NCBI GenBank assembly: GCA_022606425.2
Contig: JAHDVF020000016.1
Coordinates: 1,766,501 to 1,830,500 of the forward strand
Direction of reading: 5' to 3'
Length of the DNA: 64,000 nt
From: Lepidostoma basale
Taxonomy: Eukaryota > Arthropoda > Insecta > Trichoptera > Lepidostomatidae
Both the position numbers and the translations under genes were made by a program. The notes under the pieces were generated by a model, which had not been told where the DNA came from, made no database searches, and worked only from the letters and a program-made list of their open reading frames with translations. Within the stretch, counting starts at the first letter, position 1. Each line of letters begins with the position of its first letter. Positions 9,034-18,552 of the stretch are shown here, in pieces.

Positions 9034-9891
9034 TAGGGGTATTTCTGCTAATTAGGCGGCTAAAATTAAATTCATTGTATTTTTATTTGAAATCATGTAT
9101 ATTTTTCAATTGACGGTAGATTTAACCTTTGGTGAACATATTTTATAAAAAAATATAATATGACATACGAGTAAATTATTGTGCAAAACATACCTAATAC
9201 ATTTCGAAGAAATAAAAAATCAGTGCACTCATTACAACGACGAATCCCATTCTTCTTCGCTAGAACACCATTCAGTTGTTTCATCAACAAACTCCTACGC
9301 AGACAACTCTAAAAACTCAACTCGAAAAATAAATTTATCTTGAAATAATGTGGTTTTGCAATATTATGATTCATTGACCCAAAAATATTGATTTTACGGG
9401 AACTGCGGCCAACTTTGATGCATTTAATAAGTGCAAACGCTCTTTTATCAGATACGATCGATAAAACCACGGGGACACACCCGGAAGTACAACAAAAACC
9501 ATTTTGAATACCAAAAACAAAGTTTTTTTTGACAAAAATAATGAACGTGACTTTCAACCAATTAAAATATATTTAATTATCAGTATATTTTAATAAAACT
9601 TGTCAGTATATTTATACGCTTACCTGTAATAACTGAATCCATCACAAAATTTTCATGAGCGAACTCCAAAATAAAAATTTTCAAGAATTTCTTAAAGAGA
9701 TACGAACACTTAGAATAACAGTCTAATTCAAACAGACACACTCCAGCCCACGCTTTATATTGGATGACGGAAAGGGTTGCTCATTGTTTGGTGTCTATTC
9801 AACATTCCCAATTTTTTTATTATTTTTTATATCGGGGATAAATTCTACAAATTCGATTTATGACCGGCTAATTACAGGAAATACCCCTTAG
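9034..9891. mobile_element. Inverted-repeat DNA element of about 855 bp
   Basis: Left end AGGGGTATTTCTGCTAATTA and right end (reverse complement) AGGGGTATTTCCTGTAATTA match, with TA dinucleotides next to both ends. Two short minus-strand frames (9309-9557, 9093-9290) lie inside, but I recognise no transposase motif in them. It is probably non-autonomous. The superfamily is uncertain. Confidence 0.6.
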
Positions 9892-9967
9892 TGCTGCGGT
9901 GCGTTTTGTGAATAGTGCCAAAGGGTTTACAAATACAATGTTTTTAAAGTTATTTAAATTATATCAA

Positions 9968-10025
9968 TTTTTCTTCTTTTTCAGCCTATTCCCGTCCACT
10001 CCTGGACAAAGGCCTCCTCCATTCG
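9968..10025 (-). mobile_element. LINE fragment (CCTGGACAAAGGCCTCC family)
   Basis: A short piece beginning CAGCCTATTCCCGTCCACTCC, also present at 10875 and 60440. There the antisense frame reads as the end of an RTE-type reverse transcriptase. Confidence 0.55.
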
Positions 10026-10074
10026 CTTCACTCGCATAATAACCAATTCACATTGTATATATTATATGGATAAT

Positions 10075-10398
10075 GTAGGTAGATGAATGCGTCCTAAATA
10101 TAATTAAGAAATGGTCACTAAGATGATTTGGACATATACGAGTAGAATGAATTAATGAGCGAAGAATGGTTAAAAAGATATATACAAGTATTGTGAACGG
10201 AAAAAGAAGCCGATGAAGGCCACGGAAGACATGGCATGATCACATTAATTAATTAATGAAAGGCGGCCATGTTAGAAGTAGGAACAAATTACGAGCGTGC
10301 GTGTCACAGTGTGTGAATGTAGAAGAGGCGCGAGAGTTTTGTCAGGATTAAACAGTATGACGGTCCATACTCTCTGTCTGATGGTGAATTAATTAGTT
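10075..10398 (+). mobile_element. Decayed TTAG-tail LINE, T-type copy
   Basis: Follows the path of 57798-58628 from the Ile-Lys-Lys-Trp-Ser region through CATGGCATGATCACATTAAT and GGCGGCCATGTTAG to a degraded GATGGTGAATTAATTAGTTA end. Several single-base breaks. Confidence 0.8.
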
Positions 10399-10409
10399 AT
10401 ACTAGATCA

Positions 10410-10512
10410 CTAATAAACTAACAATCACGTCGTCTCCTCGAATAGGTAGGCTGAAAGAATGGACTACCACACTGTTCTTTCCTGACACACTTCTCTTGAT
10501 TCCTCAACCTAC
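10410..10512 (-). mobile_element. TTAG-tail LINE, short 3' fragment
   Basis: Antisense 3' terminus only (AACAATCACGTCGTCTCC through CTTGATTCCTC). It lies tail to tail with the preceding copy. Confidence 0.8.
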
Positions 10513-10874
10513 ATACATATTATAATTATTTTCTATATTAATCAATATTACACAGTTGTCAACACACACCTGTACATTGTATTTTATAATAAGTAAGTAC
10601 ATTTGTAGAATAAGTAGTATTATGTTTATGGTAAAGCTGGGTGATTTATTTTTAGATTTACATAAGTATTTGTACTTTGATACAGGCTACAAGTAAATAG
10701 TTTTACATTGAATATAAAATTAAATAGGGTTATTCCAATACTTTTTTTAATATCCAGCGAATGGATATTTTGAAATTAATTAGAATATTACGTTTTAAAG
10801 CAATCTATATGTTTTCCTCAAAGTAAGCATACCCAGAAAATAGACTGCTCTATTTTTCTACACCGAATCATCTT
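10513..10874. other. AT-rich, nothing recognised
   Basis: Low-complexity AT-rich DNA. I see no repeat match or reading frame. Confidence 0.5.
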
Positions 10875-11010
10875 ATTCTTCATCTTCAGCCTATTCCCGT
10901 CACTCCTAGATAAAAGCCTCCTCCATTCGCTTATATCACTCTGTCCAGTGTGGACTTCATCCAGGTTATTCCGACGTGTCTGTTCAGATCATCCTTCCAC
11001 CGTAGTTGCG
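10875..11010 (-). mobile_element. LINE fragment
   Basis: Same family as 9968-10025 and 60440-60640, with CAGCCTATTCCCGTCACTCC, CTTCATCCAGGTTATTCC and CATCCTTCCACCGTAG. It is antisense and a remnant only. Confidence 0.65.
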
Positions 11011-11124
11011 GTCGTATATGTATTGTGTGTAGAAGTCTAAAATATACTGCTCTATTCTTCTGTAATGATTATGTCTAATATTGTGAGTATAAGTCTAAAA
11101 TAGTCTAAATTATTAGACATAAAA

Positions 11125-11415
11125 CTAACTAACTAACCATCACGCCGTCTCCCCGAAGGGGTAAGCAGAAATAATGGACTGCCACACTTTTCTTTCCTGA
11201 CATATTTCTCTCACTTCCTCAACATTCATACATCGTGTCATGCACGCTCGTCGATTTCTCCGACTCCTCACATGGCCGACATTCAATATTTGATTTACGT
11301 GCCACGTTTTTTTCTTTCTTTTCATTCATTCTTTCCATATGTCCAAACCATCTTAATGATCCTTTCATTATTTTGTTCATAACACCATCTTTCGCACCGC
11401 ATTCACATTTTAAAC
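11125..11415 (-). mobile_element. TTAG-tail LINE, 3' fragment
   Basis: Antisense copy starting at CTAACTAACTAACCATCACG. The C-terminal block (Arg-Arg-Ala-Cys-Met-Thr-Arg-Cys-Met-Asn-Val-Glu-Glu) is intact. About 60 bases of the Arg-Gly-Arg-Pro region are deleted near 11310, and the copy continues with the Met-Asn-Lys-Ile-Met-Lys region to 11410. Confidence 0.85.
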
Positions 11416-11829
11416 CTATTTTTATATAACGGACTTTCAGCTTTAACGGGTTCCCTCTCCCCCCAATGAGTTCGTTATATCGAGGTTTACTGCATTATGA
11501 GAATGGAATGTTTTTTTTTTACTTTTTCAAAATAATTTTGCAGTGGTTTGCGCATGCGCTGCCTGTCTATACCTGTTGGTGTAACCCTTGTTAATTAATA
11601 CAGGTTCCCCTGGCGAGTAATAAGCTCTATCAGAGTATATTTATTTGTACACTCAATAAGGCCTGGTGTTTCTCCACTCCTACGTTCTGTGACGCAATCG
11701 GCACGTATCGGGCACCAGCGACTGTCTCAATACGGTAGCGAAGTAGATATTCGCAGACATAGGGGCGCTTGTAAAATAATCTCTGAATTTTCTCCATACG
11801 CATCCGAAACTTTTTGGTTTTTGAGTTAG
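11416..11829. other. No gene recognised
   Basis: Mixed-composition DNA with no match elsewhere in the window. The 11640-11830 stretch is GC-richer, with several CG dinucleotides. Confidence 0.4.
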
Positions 11830-12390
11830 TAAGTTATAAAACTAAGTGACAAAGGCAACAAAGTGAATGGTGCACTTAAAGTTGTCATCGCAAACAAAAA
11901 CCTATCCAAAAAAGGTGTTCTTCTACCGACCCTTATGTATGGAAGCGAAGCATGGAACTGGCAAAAAAGGATGAAAGTAGAATAAATGCAGTAGAAATGA
12001 GATGTCTTAGACGAATGTGTGATACTCTGTGTATGATAGAGTGTCGAATGAAAATATAAGAAGTGAATGCGGTGCGAATGGTGGTGTTATGAACAAAATA
12101 ATGAAAAGATCATTAAGATGATTTGGACACATGGAAAGAATGGTGAAAAAATTATATGTTAACGATGTAAATGGAACCAGAAATAGAGGAAGACCGAGGA
12201 AAACGTGGAACGATCAAATAAATCAAATATTGAATGTGAGAAGTCAGAAATCGACGCGCGTGCATGACACGATGTGTGAATGTTGAGGAAGCGAGAGAAA
12301 TATGTCAGGAAAGAAAAGTGTGGTAATCCATTCCTTCTGCCTACCCTTTAGGGGAGACGGCGTGATGGTTAGTTAGTTAGTTAGTTAATA
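11830..12390 (+). mobile_element. TTAG-tail RTE-like LINE, V-type copy
   Basis: Starts in the conserved Asn-Gly-Ala-Leu-Lys-Val-Val-Ile-Ala-Asn region, then Thr-Leu-Met-Tyr-Gly-Ser-Glu-Ala-Trp, then the Arg-Trp-Phe-Gly-His equivalent. It ends with GATGG and TTAG repeats. Frames are broken by small indels at several points. Confidence 0.9.
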
Positions 12391-12424
12391 ATAATAATAA
12401 TTATGTATTATTGCAATGGATGGA

Positions 12425-12640
12425 GAAAGTATACGTTAAGTCGAGGCAGACCGAGGAAAACATGGCATGACCGAATTAATCAAATTTTAAAGGTTGGTCA
12501 TGCTAGAAGTCGGAAGAATCGACGTGCGTGTATGATTCGCTGTATGAATGTGGAGGAAGCCAGAGAGGTGTGCCAGGATAGAGTAGTGTGGCGGTCCATT
12601 CTCTCTGCCTACCCCTGCCGAGAAACGGCGTGATGGTTTG
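12425..12640 (+). mobile_element. RTE-like LINE, M-type 3' fragment
   Basis: The frame from 12403 reads Ser-Arg-Gly-Arg-Pro-Arg-Lys-Thr-Trp-His-Asp, then Lys-Val-Gly-His-Ala-Arg-Ser-Arg-Lys-Asn-Arg-Arg. It ends in Tyr-Pro-Cys-Arg-Glu-Thr-Ala-stop. The 3' junction is GATGGTTTGTTTTTTG with no TTAG repeats, as in the (GTT)n-tail subfamily. Confidence 0.85.
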
Positions 12641-12699
12641 TTTTTTGTATTATTACAAAATACTAATATAAAATGCGTATATATCGTAATATATCCAAA

Positions 12700-12870
12700 G
12701 CAGCAAATATGGCAGCACTCAATGGAGTTGTAGTGCCAGGCCCTTGTATATGGAGGTGATGCTTGGAGCTAGAAGAAAAAGGAAGAAAGTAAGATAAATG
12801 AGTTGACTGAGAATAATGTGCGGAAAACGATCTATGATAAAATGCCAAACGAAGAAATAAGCGGCGCGCT
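12700..12870 (+). mobile_element. RTE-like LINE internal fragment
   Basis: A decayed piece with CACTCAATGGAGTTGTAGTG, GGTGATGCTTGGAGC and ACGATCTATGATAAAATGCC. It corresponds to the Met-Tyr-Gly-Ser-Glu-Ala-Trp to Tyr-Asp-Arg-Ile region of the LINE. Confidence 0.75.
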
Positions 12871-13224
12871 TTTCTCAAACTTACAATATCTGTCATTGTT
12901 GGCAAATAAACGTGATCCATTTGCTCGTGGTGGGTTTTCCTCCGTATATTTTTATATCCATGTCGGTCTCGGGTATCGCTTCCTAGGTACCCGGGTACCT
13001 CAACCGTTGTTCTGTGCTTAAATAAGTTGTAGCAGAATTATGGCTGCGGTACTCGTCAACCAGTTGTGCGAATTGTGAATTAAACGTATTGCGAATACAC
13101 AGCGGCGTAGCTTTTTAAAATTATTATATGATGTGATATTTCATTTAGTCTTTAAAAAACAAAATCGATATAAGAGACGCGCAGACGTAAAACTGACACT
13201 TATCAACTCTCCCAACGGCGAATT
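12871..13224. other. No gene recognised
   Basis: The only notable feature is a short palindromic GGTACCCGGGTACC at about 12985. The nearby open frames have no motif. Confidence 0.45.
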
Positions 13225-13412
13225 TGTTATAGACTAACTAAATAACTAACCATCACGCCGTTTCCCCGGAGGGATAGGCACAGAGGATGGACCGCCACAT
13301 TGTTCTTTTCTGACATAACTTTCGCGTATCCTCTACTTCCACGCACCGTGACACGCACGCTCGTCGATTATTCCGAGTTCGAACTTAGCCGCCTTTCAGT
13401 AATTGATCAATC
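13225..13412 (-). mobile_element. RTE-like LINE, T-type 3' fragment
   Basis: Antisense end with AACCATCACGCCGTTTCCCC. It reads back through the T-type C terminus, where Val-Glu-Glu-Ala and an Asn-Asn-Arg-Arg equivalent are seen, to TTTCAGTAATTGATCAA. Confidence 0.8.
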
Positions 13413-13614
13413 AGATGTTTAGTGTATATTAATATTATTGATATTTTTATGAGCTGTTTCGTATCACATGTTTCGTATATATTTGCGAGTGCGAGAGATA
13501 CAGGTTATTAATGGAATATTGCACCATTCAGTTTTTAACGTTATCCGTGTGCAGATCTTTCGTTCAATAGTTTTTCAAACGTTTGTGCGTGTTTGCCTAT
13601 GTATTTTTAGAACT

Positions 13615-13975
13615 ACCTAACTAACCATCACGCCGTCTCCCCGAAGGGGTAGGCAGAAAGAATGGACTGCCACACTTTTCTTTCCTGACATATTTCTCTC
13701 GATTCCTCAACATTCATACATCGTGTCATGCACGCGCGTCGATTTCTCTGACTCCTCACGTAGCCGATATTCAATATTTGATTTATTTGATCGTGACACG
13801 TTTTCCTCGGTCTTCCTCTATTTCTAGTTCCATTTACATCGTTAACATATATATTTTTTAACATTCTTTCTTCATTCATTCTTTCCATGTGTCCAAACCA
13901 TCTTAATGATCCTTTCATTATTTTGTTCATAACACCATCATTCTCTATCATACACTGAGTATCCACAAATTCGTC
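13615..13975 (-). mobile_element. TTAG-tail LINE, V-type 3' fragment
   Basis: An open antisense frame of 112 codons covers Met-Asn-Lys-Ile-Met-Lys-Gly through Phe-Gly-Glu-Thr-Ala-stop. It is one of the better preserved C-terminal pieces. The tail is CTAACTAACC on the plus strand. A short sense scrap of the Val-Val-Ile-Ala-Asn region follows at 14010-14060. Confidence 0.9.
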
Positions 13976-14074
13976 TAAAGGATTCGTACAAGAATACCAT
14001 TGTGCAAGTTAAATTAAAGTTGTCATCGCAAACAAAAACCTACCAAAAAAAAAGCTAAAATGGCAATGAATAAA

Positions 14075-14185
14075 TCATGGCATTCGTAAATGTAGATTTA
14101 TTTAAATAATGTATCTACATTTACGGATGTAGATACATTATTTAAATGAACGCTGATGTAAAGCCGAAACTTAAGCCATGAAAAC
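14075..14185. repeat. Short hairpin
   Basis: ATTTAAATAATGTATCTACA at about 14108 pairs perfectly with TGTAGATACATTATTTAAAT at about 14133. The right flank CGCTGATGTAAAGCCGAAAC has hammerhead-like words but no room for a stem II. Confidence 0.6.
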
Positions 14186-14224
14186 AAATATTAAATAAAA
14201 AAGAATTTTAATTAGCAAATATCT

Positions 14225-14635
14225 GAACATCAACAACAACAAACCATCATGCCGTTTCCCCGTAGGGGTAGGCAGAGAGAATGGACCGCCACACTACTCT
14301 ATCCTGGCACACCTCTCTAGATTCCTCCATATTCATACAGCGAGTCATACACGTACGTCGATTCTTCCGAGTTCTAACATGACCAACCTTTAAAATTTGA
14401 TTGAATTGGTCATGCCATGTTTTCCCCGGTCTGCCTTTCTCCATCCATGAGTTCCATATGTCCGAACCAACGCAGTGATCCTTTCATAATTTTGTTCATA
14501 ATACCTTCTTCCGCTCTACATTCCTTTCTTATGTCAGCATTTGAGATTCTGTCGTATATCGTTCTAGCACACATACGTCTTAGGGACCTCATCTCTACCG
14601 CAATTATTCTGCTCTCATCCTTCTTCAAATCAAAT
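14225..14635 (-). mobile_element. RTE-like LINE, M-type copy with (GTT)n tail
   Basis: The plus strand starts CAACAACAACAAACCATCATG, so the sense tail is GGTTTGTTGTTGTTG rather than TTAG repeats. Two antisense frames cover the Ser-Leu-Arg-Trp-Phe-Gly-His and Cys-Met-Thr-Arg-Cys-Met-Asn regions. It is interrupted by the LINE copy at 14636 and resumes at about 14827-14880. Confidence 0.85.
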
Positions 14636-14826
14636 AAAATCAAATCAAATCAAATCAAATCAGTTTATTTTTTCAAAAGATATTACAAACAACAATTATA
14701 GTTAAAGGCATCTATTGAGAACAGGTATAATATAATATATACAATATAATACCAGGAACGCATGAGAGATGGTTCGACATTAGGAATTCAAGATACTCTC
14801 CAAGTCTTCTGAACGTACTTTCACGA
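14636..14826 (-). mobile_element. (GATTT)n-tail LINE inserted in the RTE-like LINE
   Basis: Antisense 3' end with five CAAAT-type tail units, then CAGTTTATTTTTTC and ATGGTTCGACATTAGG. CTTCTTC occurs immediately before the tail and again where the host LINE resumes (CTTCTTCTGCCAG). That gives a 7-bp target duplication and shows the order of insertion. Confidence 0.8.
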
Positions 14827-14880
14827 ATACGAAAGACTTCTTCTGCCAGTTCCATGCTTCGCTTCCATACATTAGCAAAT

Positions 14881-15300
14881 ATATATATTTTTTTATTTCG
14901 TCTTTTTTTATCGTAAGTATCCAGCTACGCCGTCCGCCTTGCGAATTTATAAACACGTTGCATTGTATATATCGGTGCCATAAGGTCTGTGCTAGCGGCG
15001 TTCTATCCTTTTAGGGATCTACCCCCCTCCACGCTGCCCCCTCTCCCCGCACAGCACTCCCTGGCCGCGGGAGGGGCCATCTGGCCCATATACGCAATTG
15101 CCTTCTCATTAATGAGCATTTAAGAAATACCGATTGTAACACAACTCATTGAAAAAATATCCAATACATAGTGGTTCTATGTACAATATAAGAGAAATAG
15201 GGCTGTCAAAAATTATATCATTTAAATTATAACAACGAGTATATTAAAAAAAATACACTGAAGAATGATTTCAGTCATCTGAAACAATGTCTGTTTAAAC
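14881..15300. other. Single-copy region upstream of the gene exons
   Basis: Contains a C-rich block at 15005-15050 and CGCGGGAGGGGCCATCTGGC at about 15068, then ATTAATGAGCATTTAA. There is no repeat match. It is possibly regulatory or an intron of the downstream gene. Confidence 0.35.
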
Positions 15301-15540
15301 CAGAGGTTCCCAAACTTTTTTGTGCCGTAAACCCCTTGCCGATTTTTTCTATTTTGTGTAAACCCCTGCTTTCCTAATTGATTGCTAAAAAAATTGGTCG
15401 CTGCCGAATTCTACTGGCCGGAACTCGCTGTCGAGCTAAAAAAATTTAAAAAAAGGTCCACAACGATTTCGATATTCGTTTTGCGTTTCAATATTCGGTA
15501 TCCAATCAAAACTTTTTTAATGTTCGACTGGGAGAGAAGT
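15301..15540 (+). mobile_element. hAT-type terminus, 5' end only
   Basis: CAGAGGTTCCCAAACTTTTT begins exactly at 15301. This is the common end of many hAT elements, which start CAGNGGTTCCCAAACT. The preceding 8 bases are GTTTAAAC. I cannot find the matching right end, so the element is truncated or very diverged. Confidence 0.55.
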
Positions 15541-15712
15541 ATGTAAAAGCACAAGAAATAATTTACACCATTCTAGGCAAGAATAACCTTAGATTACTGA
15601 ATTAAAAATATTATATTCTAGTCATAAAATGGAACAAAAATCTAGTAACATTTTTGTAAATGCTTTTTTTGTTTCTTTACTCCATTAATAAATGATTGTC
15701 TCTTTCTTCCAG

Positions 15713-15831
15713 TGCGAGAGATCTCCGCTGGACTCAGGAGCCGAAGAGAGCGGGGAGGATTCTGGTAGCGAACCGGAGTCCCCTGGCCAGAGACAACGTA
15801 GTCCATCTCCGGATGGGATGAACTTACACAG
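15713..15831 (+). CDS. Internal exon of an unidentified host gene (acidic, Ser-rich)
   Basis: This is the first of three exons that join in frame, and upstream exons are not visible. The acceptor is a strong pyrimidine tract TCTCTTTCTTCCAG ending at 15712, and the donor GTAAAG starts at 15832. The 39 complete codons are rich in Ser, Glu, Gly and Pro (Glu-Glu-Ser-Gly-Glu-Asp-Ser-Gly-Ser-Glu), with a Gln-Arg-Gln-Arg-Ser-Pro-Ser-Pro run. The last two bases (AG) need one base from the next exon, so the junction is phase 2. The composition resembles disordered regions of nuclear regulators. No known domain is visible and I do not assign a name. Codon use is balanced and unlike the surrounding AT-rich repeats, which supports a real exon. 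Confidence 0.7.
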
Positions 15832-16069
15832 GTAAAGCTTTCAATACATTATTTATAATATTTCTTCTTCTTTCGGTGTCATGTCAGGTCCCTTGAAGTT
15901 GACTATCATTTGAGAGTAGGTGACTCTGTCGCTGGCAGCTGGAAACAGCTCTTCAACACTTATTAAGCCAGTTCAGTCCCTTGTCTGTGGAGCCAGGAAA
16001 TTCGCCTTCTGCCAACATCTCGTCGACTCTCTATTTTGCATTTCATATTTTTCTTCCCTAATCTTGACT

Positions 16070-16435
16070 TGACATAAATAGCCCTTGACGTTCACTGTTG
16101 GACATAGGTCTCCCTCATACTTCTCCATGTATTCTTGTCTTGTGCCTTTCACATATAATTATCAGCAAATTTTTTGAATGTCATTAGACCATTAGATGTG
16201 TCTCTGTTTCTTCTGTCTTCGCGAGGTTTCCACTATATCACCCTTCTGGTCTATCTTTCGTCTACTAGTCTGGCAACATGTCCCCCTTAATCATTTGACC
16301 TAAATATGACACCTTAGGGGTTTTAATATTGGCTAACAATTCCCTATCAGCTCTAGCTCTCATTAAGTTGGATTGCCTCTGGAGAATGTTTATGTTGCAG
16401 ACCATATCGGTCCAAGGAATACACAAAATATCACA
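16070..16435 (-). mobile_element. LINE fragment in intron 1
   Basis: The antisense sequence has the TGTTGGACATAGGTCTCC, CTTGTGCCTTTCACATA and GTCTACTAGTCTGGCAACATG landmarks. These also occur at 33255-33465 and mark the end of an RTE-type LINE. It is truncated and frame-broken. Confidence 0.65.
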
Positions 16436-16621
16436 CGTAACTAGATATAATATATGTTGATGAAAATCATATAAACATGTACTCTGTTATATCAACAGGT
16501 CTTTTGTTTGCCTTAATAAGCAGTCTAAATATTTTGAATATTGCATATTAGTATAAACCATTTACCGACGATAATTTTTTAAGATTAAAAAGTTGTTAAT
16601 GGGTTTTGAAAAACAAGACTG

Positions 16622-16800
16622 CTACACCGAAGTTCCCGGGTTCGATTCCCGGCGATAGCAGTGTGATTGTGAAGAATTCATGTGACAATAAAATGGCGAT
16701 TAATTGGCTACCTATCACATGTCACGAGAATCAATATGATAGCTATATCCTTTACATGGATTTGGCTCGCGCTGTAATGATGTAAAGAGCGATTCAACAC
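16622..16800 (+). repeat. tRNA-headed SINE, copy 3 (tail type 1)
   Basis: Box B GGTTCGATTCCC is kept but the box A part is lost. The body has GTGACAATAAAATGGCGATT and the end GATGTAAAGAGCGATTCAAC, as in copy 1. Confidence 0.85.
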
Positions 16801-16994
16801 ACTAAAATAATAATTGCAATGGAAATGTATTTTTTTTCTTGAAATTTACTCTACAATTTATTTTATATTCCTCAAGCATATACGTATTACCGCTTATGAT
16901 ACTAGGAAAAGTATCAAAATAAAATAATAAAATTAGCTTATAACATTAACTATCTTACCCCAGCCATACAAGTATACAGACAAACAAAACAAAT

Positions 16995-17228
16995 GGATTA
17001 TTATAGTAATAAACGCGAATGTTTAATGGTTTTACTTGATTTAATTCATATAATTACTTATATAAATAGCAGTTACAAATTTGTTTCGCCTTGCGAGGGC
17101 ATTTTCAAATTTAGTTTGAAAATGCCCTCGCAAAGCGAAACAAATTTGTAACTGCCATTTATATAAGTAATTATATGAATTAAATCAAGTAAAACCATTA
17201 AACATTCGCGTTTATTACTATAATAATT
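16995..17228. repeat. Family C inverted hairpin with hammerhead-like cores
   Basis: Two arms of about 110 bases are almost perfect complements around a short AAATTTAGTTT hinge near 17107-17117. Both arms carry TTGAAAA, GCCCTCGCAA, GCGAAAC and the 10-base palindrome ACAAATTTGT. It lies inside intron 1, so the pre-mRNA of the host gene would contain it and could fold into a long stem. Confidence 0.85.
17112..17156 (+). ncRNA. Hammerhead-ribozyme-like core, family C
   Basis: The box TTGAAAA is at 17116-17122 (U3 and A8 in place of C3 and G8). Stem II would be a short GCC paired with an AGC remnant of GGC. GAAA is at 17137-17140, stem III is the palindrome ACAAAUUUGU, and the cleavage triplet is GUA ending at 17150. 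Stem I AGU (17113-17115) pairs with ACU (17151-17153). The left arm keeps GGC in stem II. Confidence 0.45.
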
Positions 17229-17264
17229 ATAATGGAGTTTTACAAAACAAAAACCTCAACAATC

Positions 17265-17620
17265 AATAAAAACAAATGGACATACCAGACCTGACCAAAT
17301 TTGAGACCTTGAAAATTGTACACAGAGTGACCATGAAAGGGAAAACAGACATCATCTTCAAATAACTAAAAATTCAGACGTACACAGACACTGGACCAGG
17401 AACTGTGATAGATATCACTTACCGAATGCACGAACTAAGACAGGACAATCAAGGATATTGAACAATGGACTGAAACTTTACAATGAACTATCAAAAGACA
17501 CAAGGAGTCTCACTACAAATCAATTTAAAATATACCTGAAACATTACATAATTACAAGTAAGATCTAAAAATGTATCCATATAACCCAATTGGGTTTTAA
17601 ATAAAAAATTATAAAAAAAG
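17265..17620 (+). mobile_element. 3' end of CR1/jockey-like LINE
   Basis: The terminal reading frame contains Asn-Gly-Leu-Lys-Leu-Tyr-Asn-Glu-Leu and then Phe-Lys-Ile-Tyr-Leu-Lys. This is the typical end of CR1/L2/jockey reverse transcriptases. An AT-rich 3' UTR with ATGTATCCATATAACCCAATT follows. It is 5'-truncated and lies sense within intron 1. Confidence 0.65.
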
Positions 17621-17749
17621 AAACTGTGAACTATCCACAATTTAACCTATATTGTATTTTTTAGAACTCTGGTGTTTGAATCAAATAAAATTCATTCATT
17701 TTCACCATACAAATGTATGTATTTAATCATTTGTTATAATACTTTTTAG

Positions 17750-17838
17750 GGATTCTGGACCGGAAGGTATATTTGGACCTGGCGGACCTGTTATGTGCCC
17801 CCCTGGTGTCATCTTGAGTTTAGCTGCAGCAGAACAAG
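17750..17838 (+). CDS. Internal exon of the unidentified gene (Gly/Pro-rich)
   Basis: The acceptor ACTTTTTAG ends at 17749 and the donor GTATAT starts at 17839. The first base completes the Arg codon split from the previous exon. The next 29 codons read Asp-Ser-Gly-Pro-Glu-Gly-Ile-Phe-Gly-Pro-Gly-Gly-Pro, then Met-Cys-Pro-Pro-Gly-Val-Ile-Leu-Ser-Leu-Ala-Ala-Ala-Glu-Gln. One base (G) is left for the next exon. The phases 2 and 1 agree with both neighbours without any forced choice, which is the main evidence that these exons belong together. The family is not recognised. Confidence 0.7.
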
Positions 17839-18094
17839 GTATATCTTATGGTTTTTTTCTCTCAAGCTCCCAACCCCACTAGTAGCCGAATAAAATTTAA
17901 CACTACCTCTTGTATTTACCCTCCACCCATTAGCACACTCAAATAGTTAAATAATAATTAATATTCCTACTTAAATGCGTGCATTTCCAAAATCATTATT
18001 GTAATTTTGTACAATACTTTTAAGGATGTCATACGTTGTTTTCTTTTTTAAACTTTCCATAATTTTAGTTTAGTTATATTTACACTTGAGGATG

Positions 18095-18510
18095 AGAGCA
18101 GAATAAATGCGGTAGAGATGAGGTCCCTAAGATGTTTGTGTGGTAGAACGATATACGACAGAATCTCAAATGCTGATATAAGAAAGGAATGTAAGGCGGA
18201 AAAGGGTATTATGAACAAAATTATGGAAGGATGGAGCGCATGGCTGGAGAAAGAATGGTTAAGAAAGTGTACGTTAATGATGTAAATGGAGTACGAAGTC
18301 AAGGCAGACCGAGGAAAACATGGCATGACCAAATTAATCAAAATTTTAAGGTTGGTCATGTTAGAAGTCGGAAGAATTAACGTGCGTGTTATGACTCGCT
18401 GTATGAATGTGTAGGAAGCTAGAGAGGTGTGCCGGAATAGAGTAGTGTGGCGGTCCATTCTCTCTGCCTATCCCTACGGAAAAAGGCGTGATGATTTGTT
18501 GTTGTTGTTG
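18095..18510 (+). mobile_element. RTE-like LINE, M-type, (GTT)n tail, with exact target duplication
   Basis: The copy starts at AGAGCAGAATAAATGCGG and ends with GATGATTTGTTGTTGTTGTTG. TTACACTTGAGGATG occurs directly before it (18080-18094) and directly after it (18511-18525), a 15-bp target-site duplication. The target is the 5' box of a family E hammerhead-like repeat. Frames are broken. Confidence 0.9.
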
Positions 18511-18511
18511 T

Positions 18512-18552
18512 TACACTTGAGGATGGAGGTAACCTCTGAAACATGTTGTGAA
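18512..18552 (+). ncRNA. Hammerhead-like core, family E (restored side of LINE insertion)
   Basis: The box TTGAGGA is at 18517-18523 (C3 is U), stem II is GGAGG/CCTCT, and GAAA is at 18538-18541. The palindrome ACATGT and a GUU triplet end at 18547. Stem I CAC (18514-18516) pairs with GUG (18548-18550). The C3 change without a G8 change should impair catalysis. Confidence 0.45.

Larger units (their letters stand above)
15832..17749 (+). other. Intron 1 of the unidentified gene, filled with repeats
   Basis: A GT...AG intron of 1918 bases. It holds an antisense LINE fragment, a SINE, a long hammerhead-like hairpin and the 3' end of another LINE, listed separately. The remaining parts are AT-rich. 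Confidence 0.6.

Noticed and set aside
14130..14180. Hammerhead-like core next to a hairpin (CGCTGATGTAAAGCCGAAAC)
   Set aside because: Only a few bases separate the box from GAAA, so stem II cannot form, and the position-9 base is wrong.
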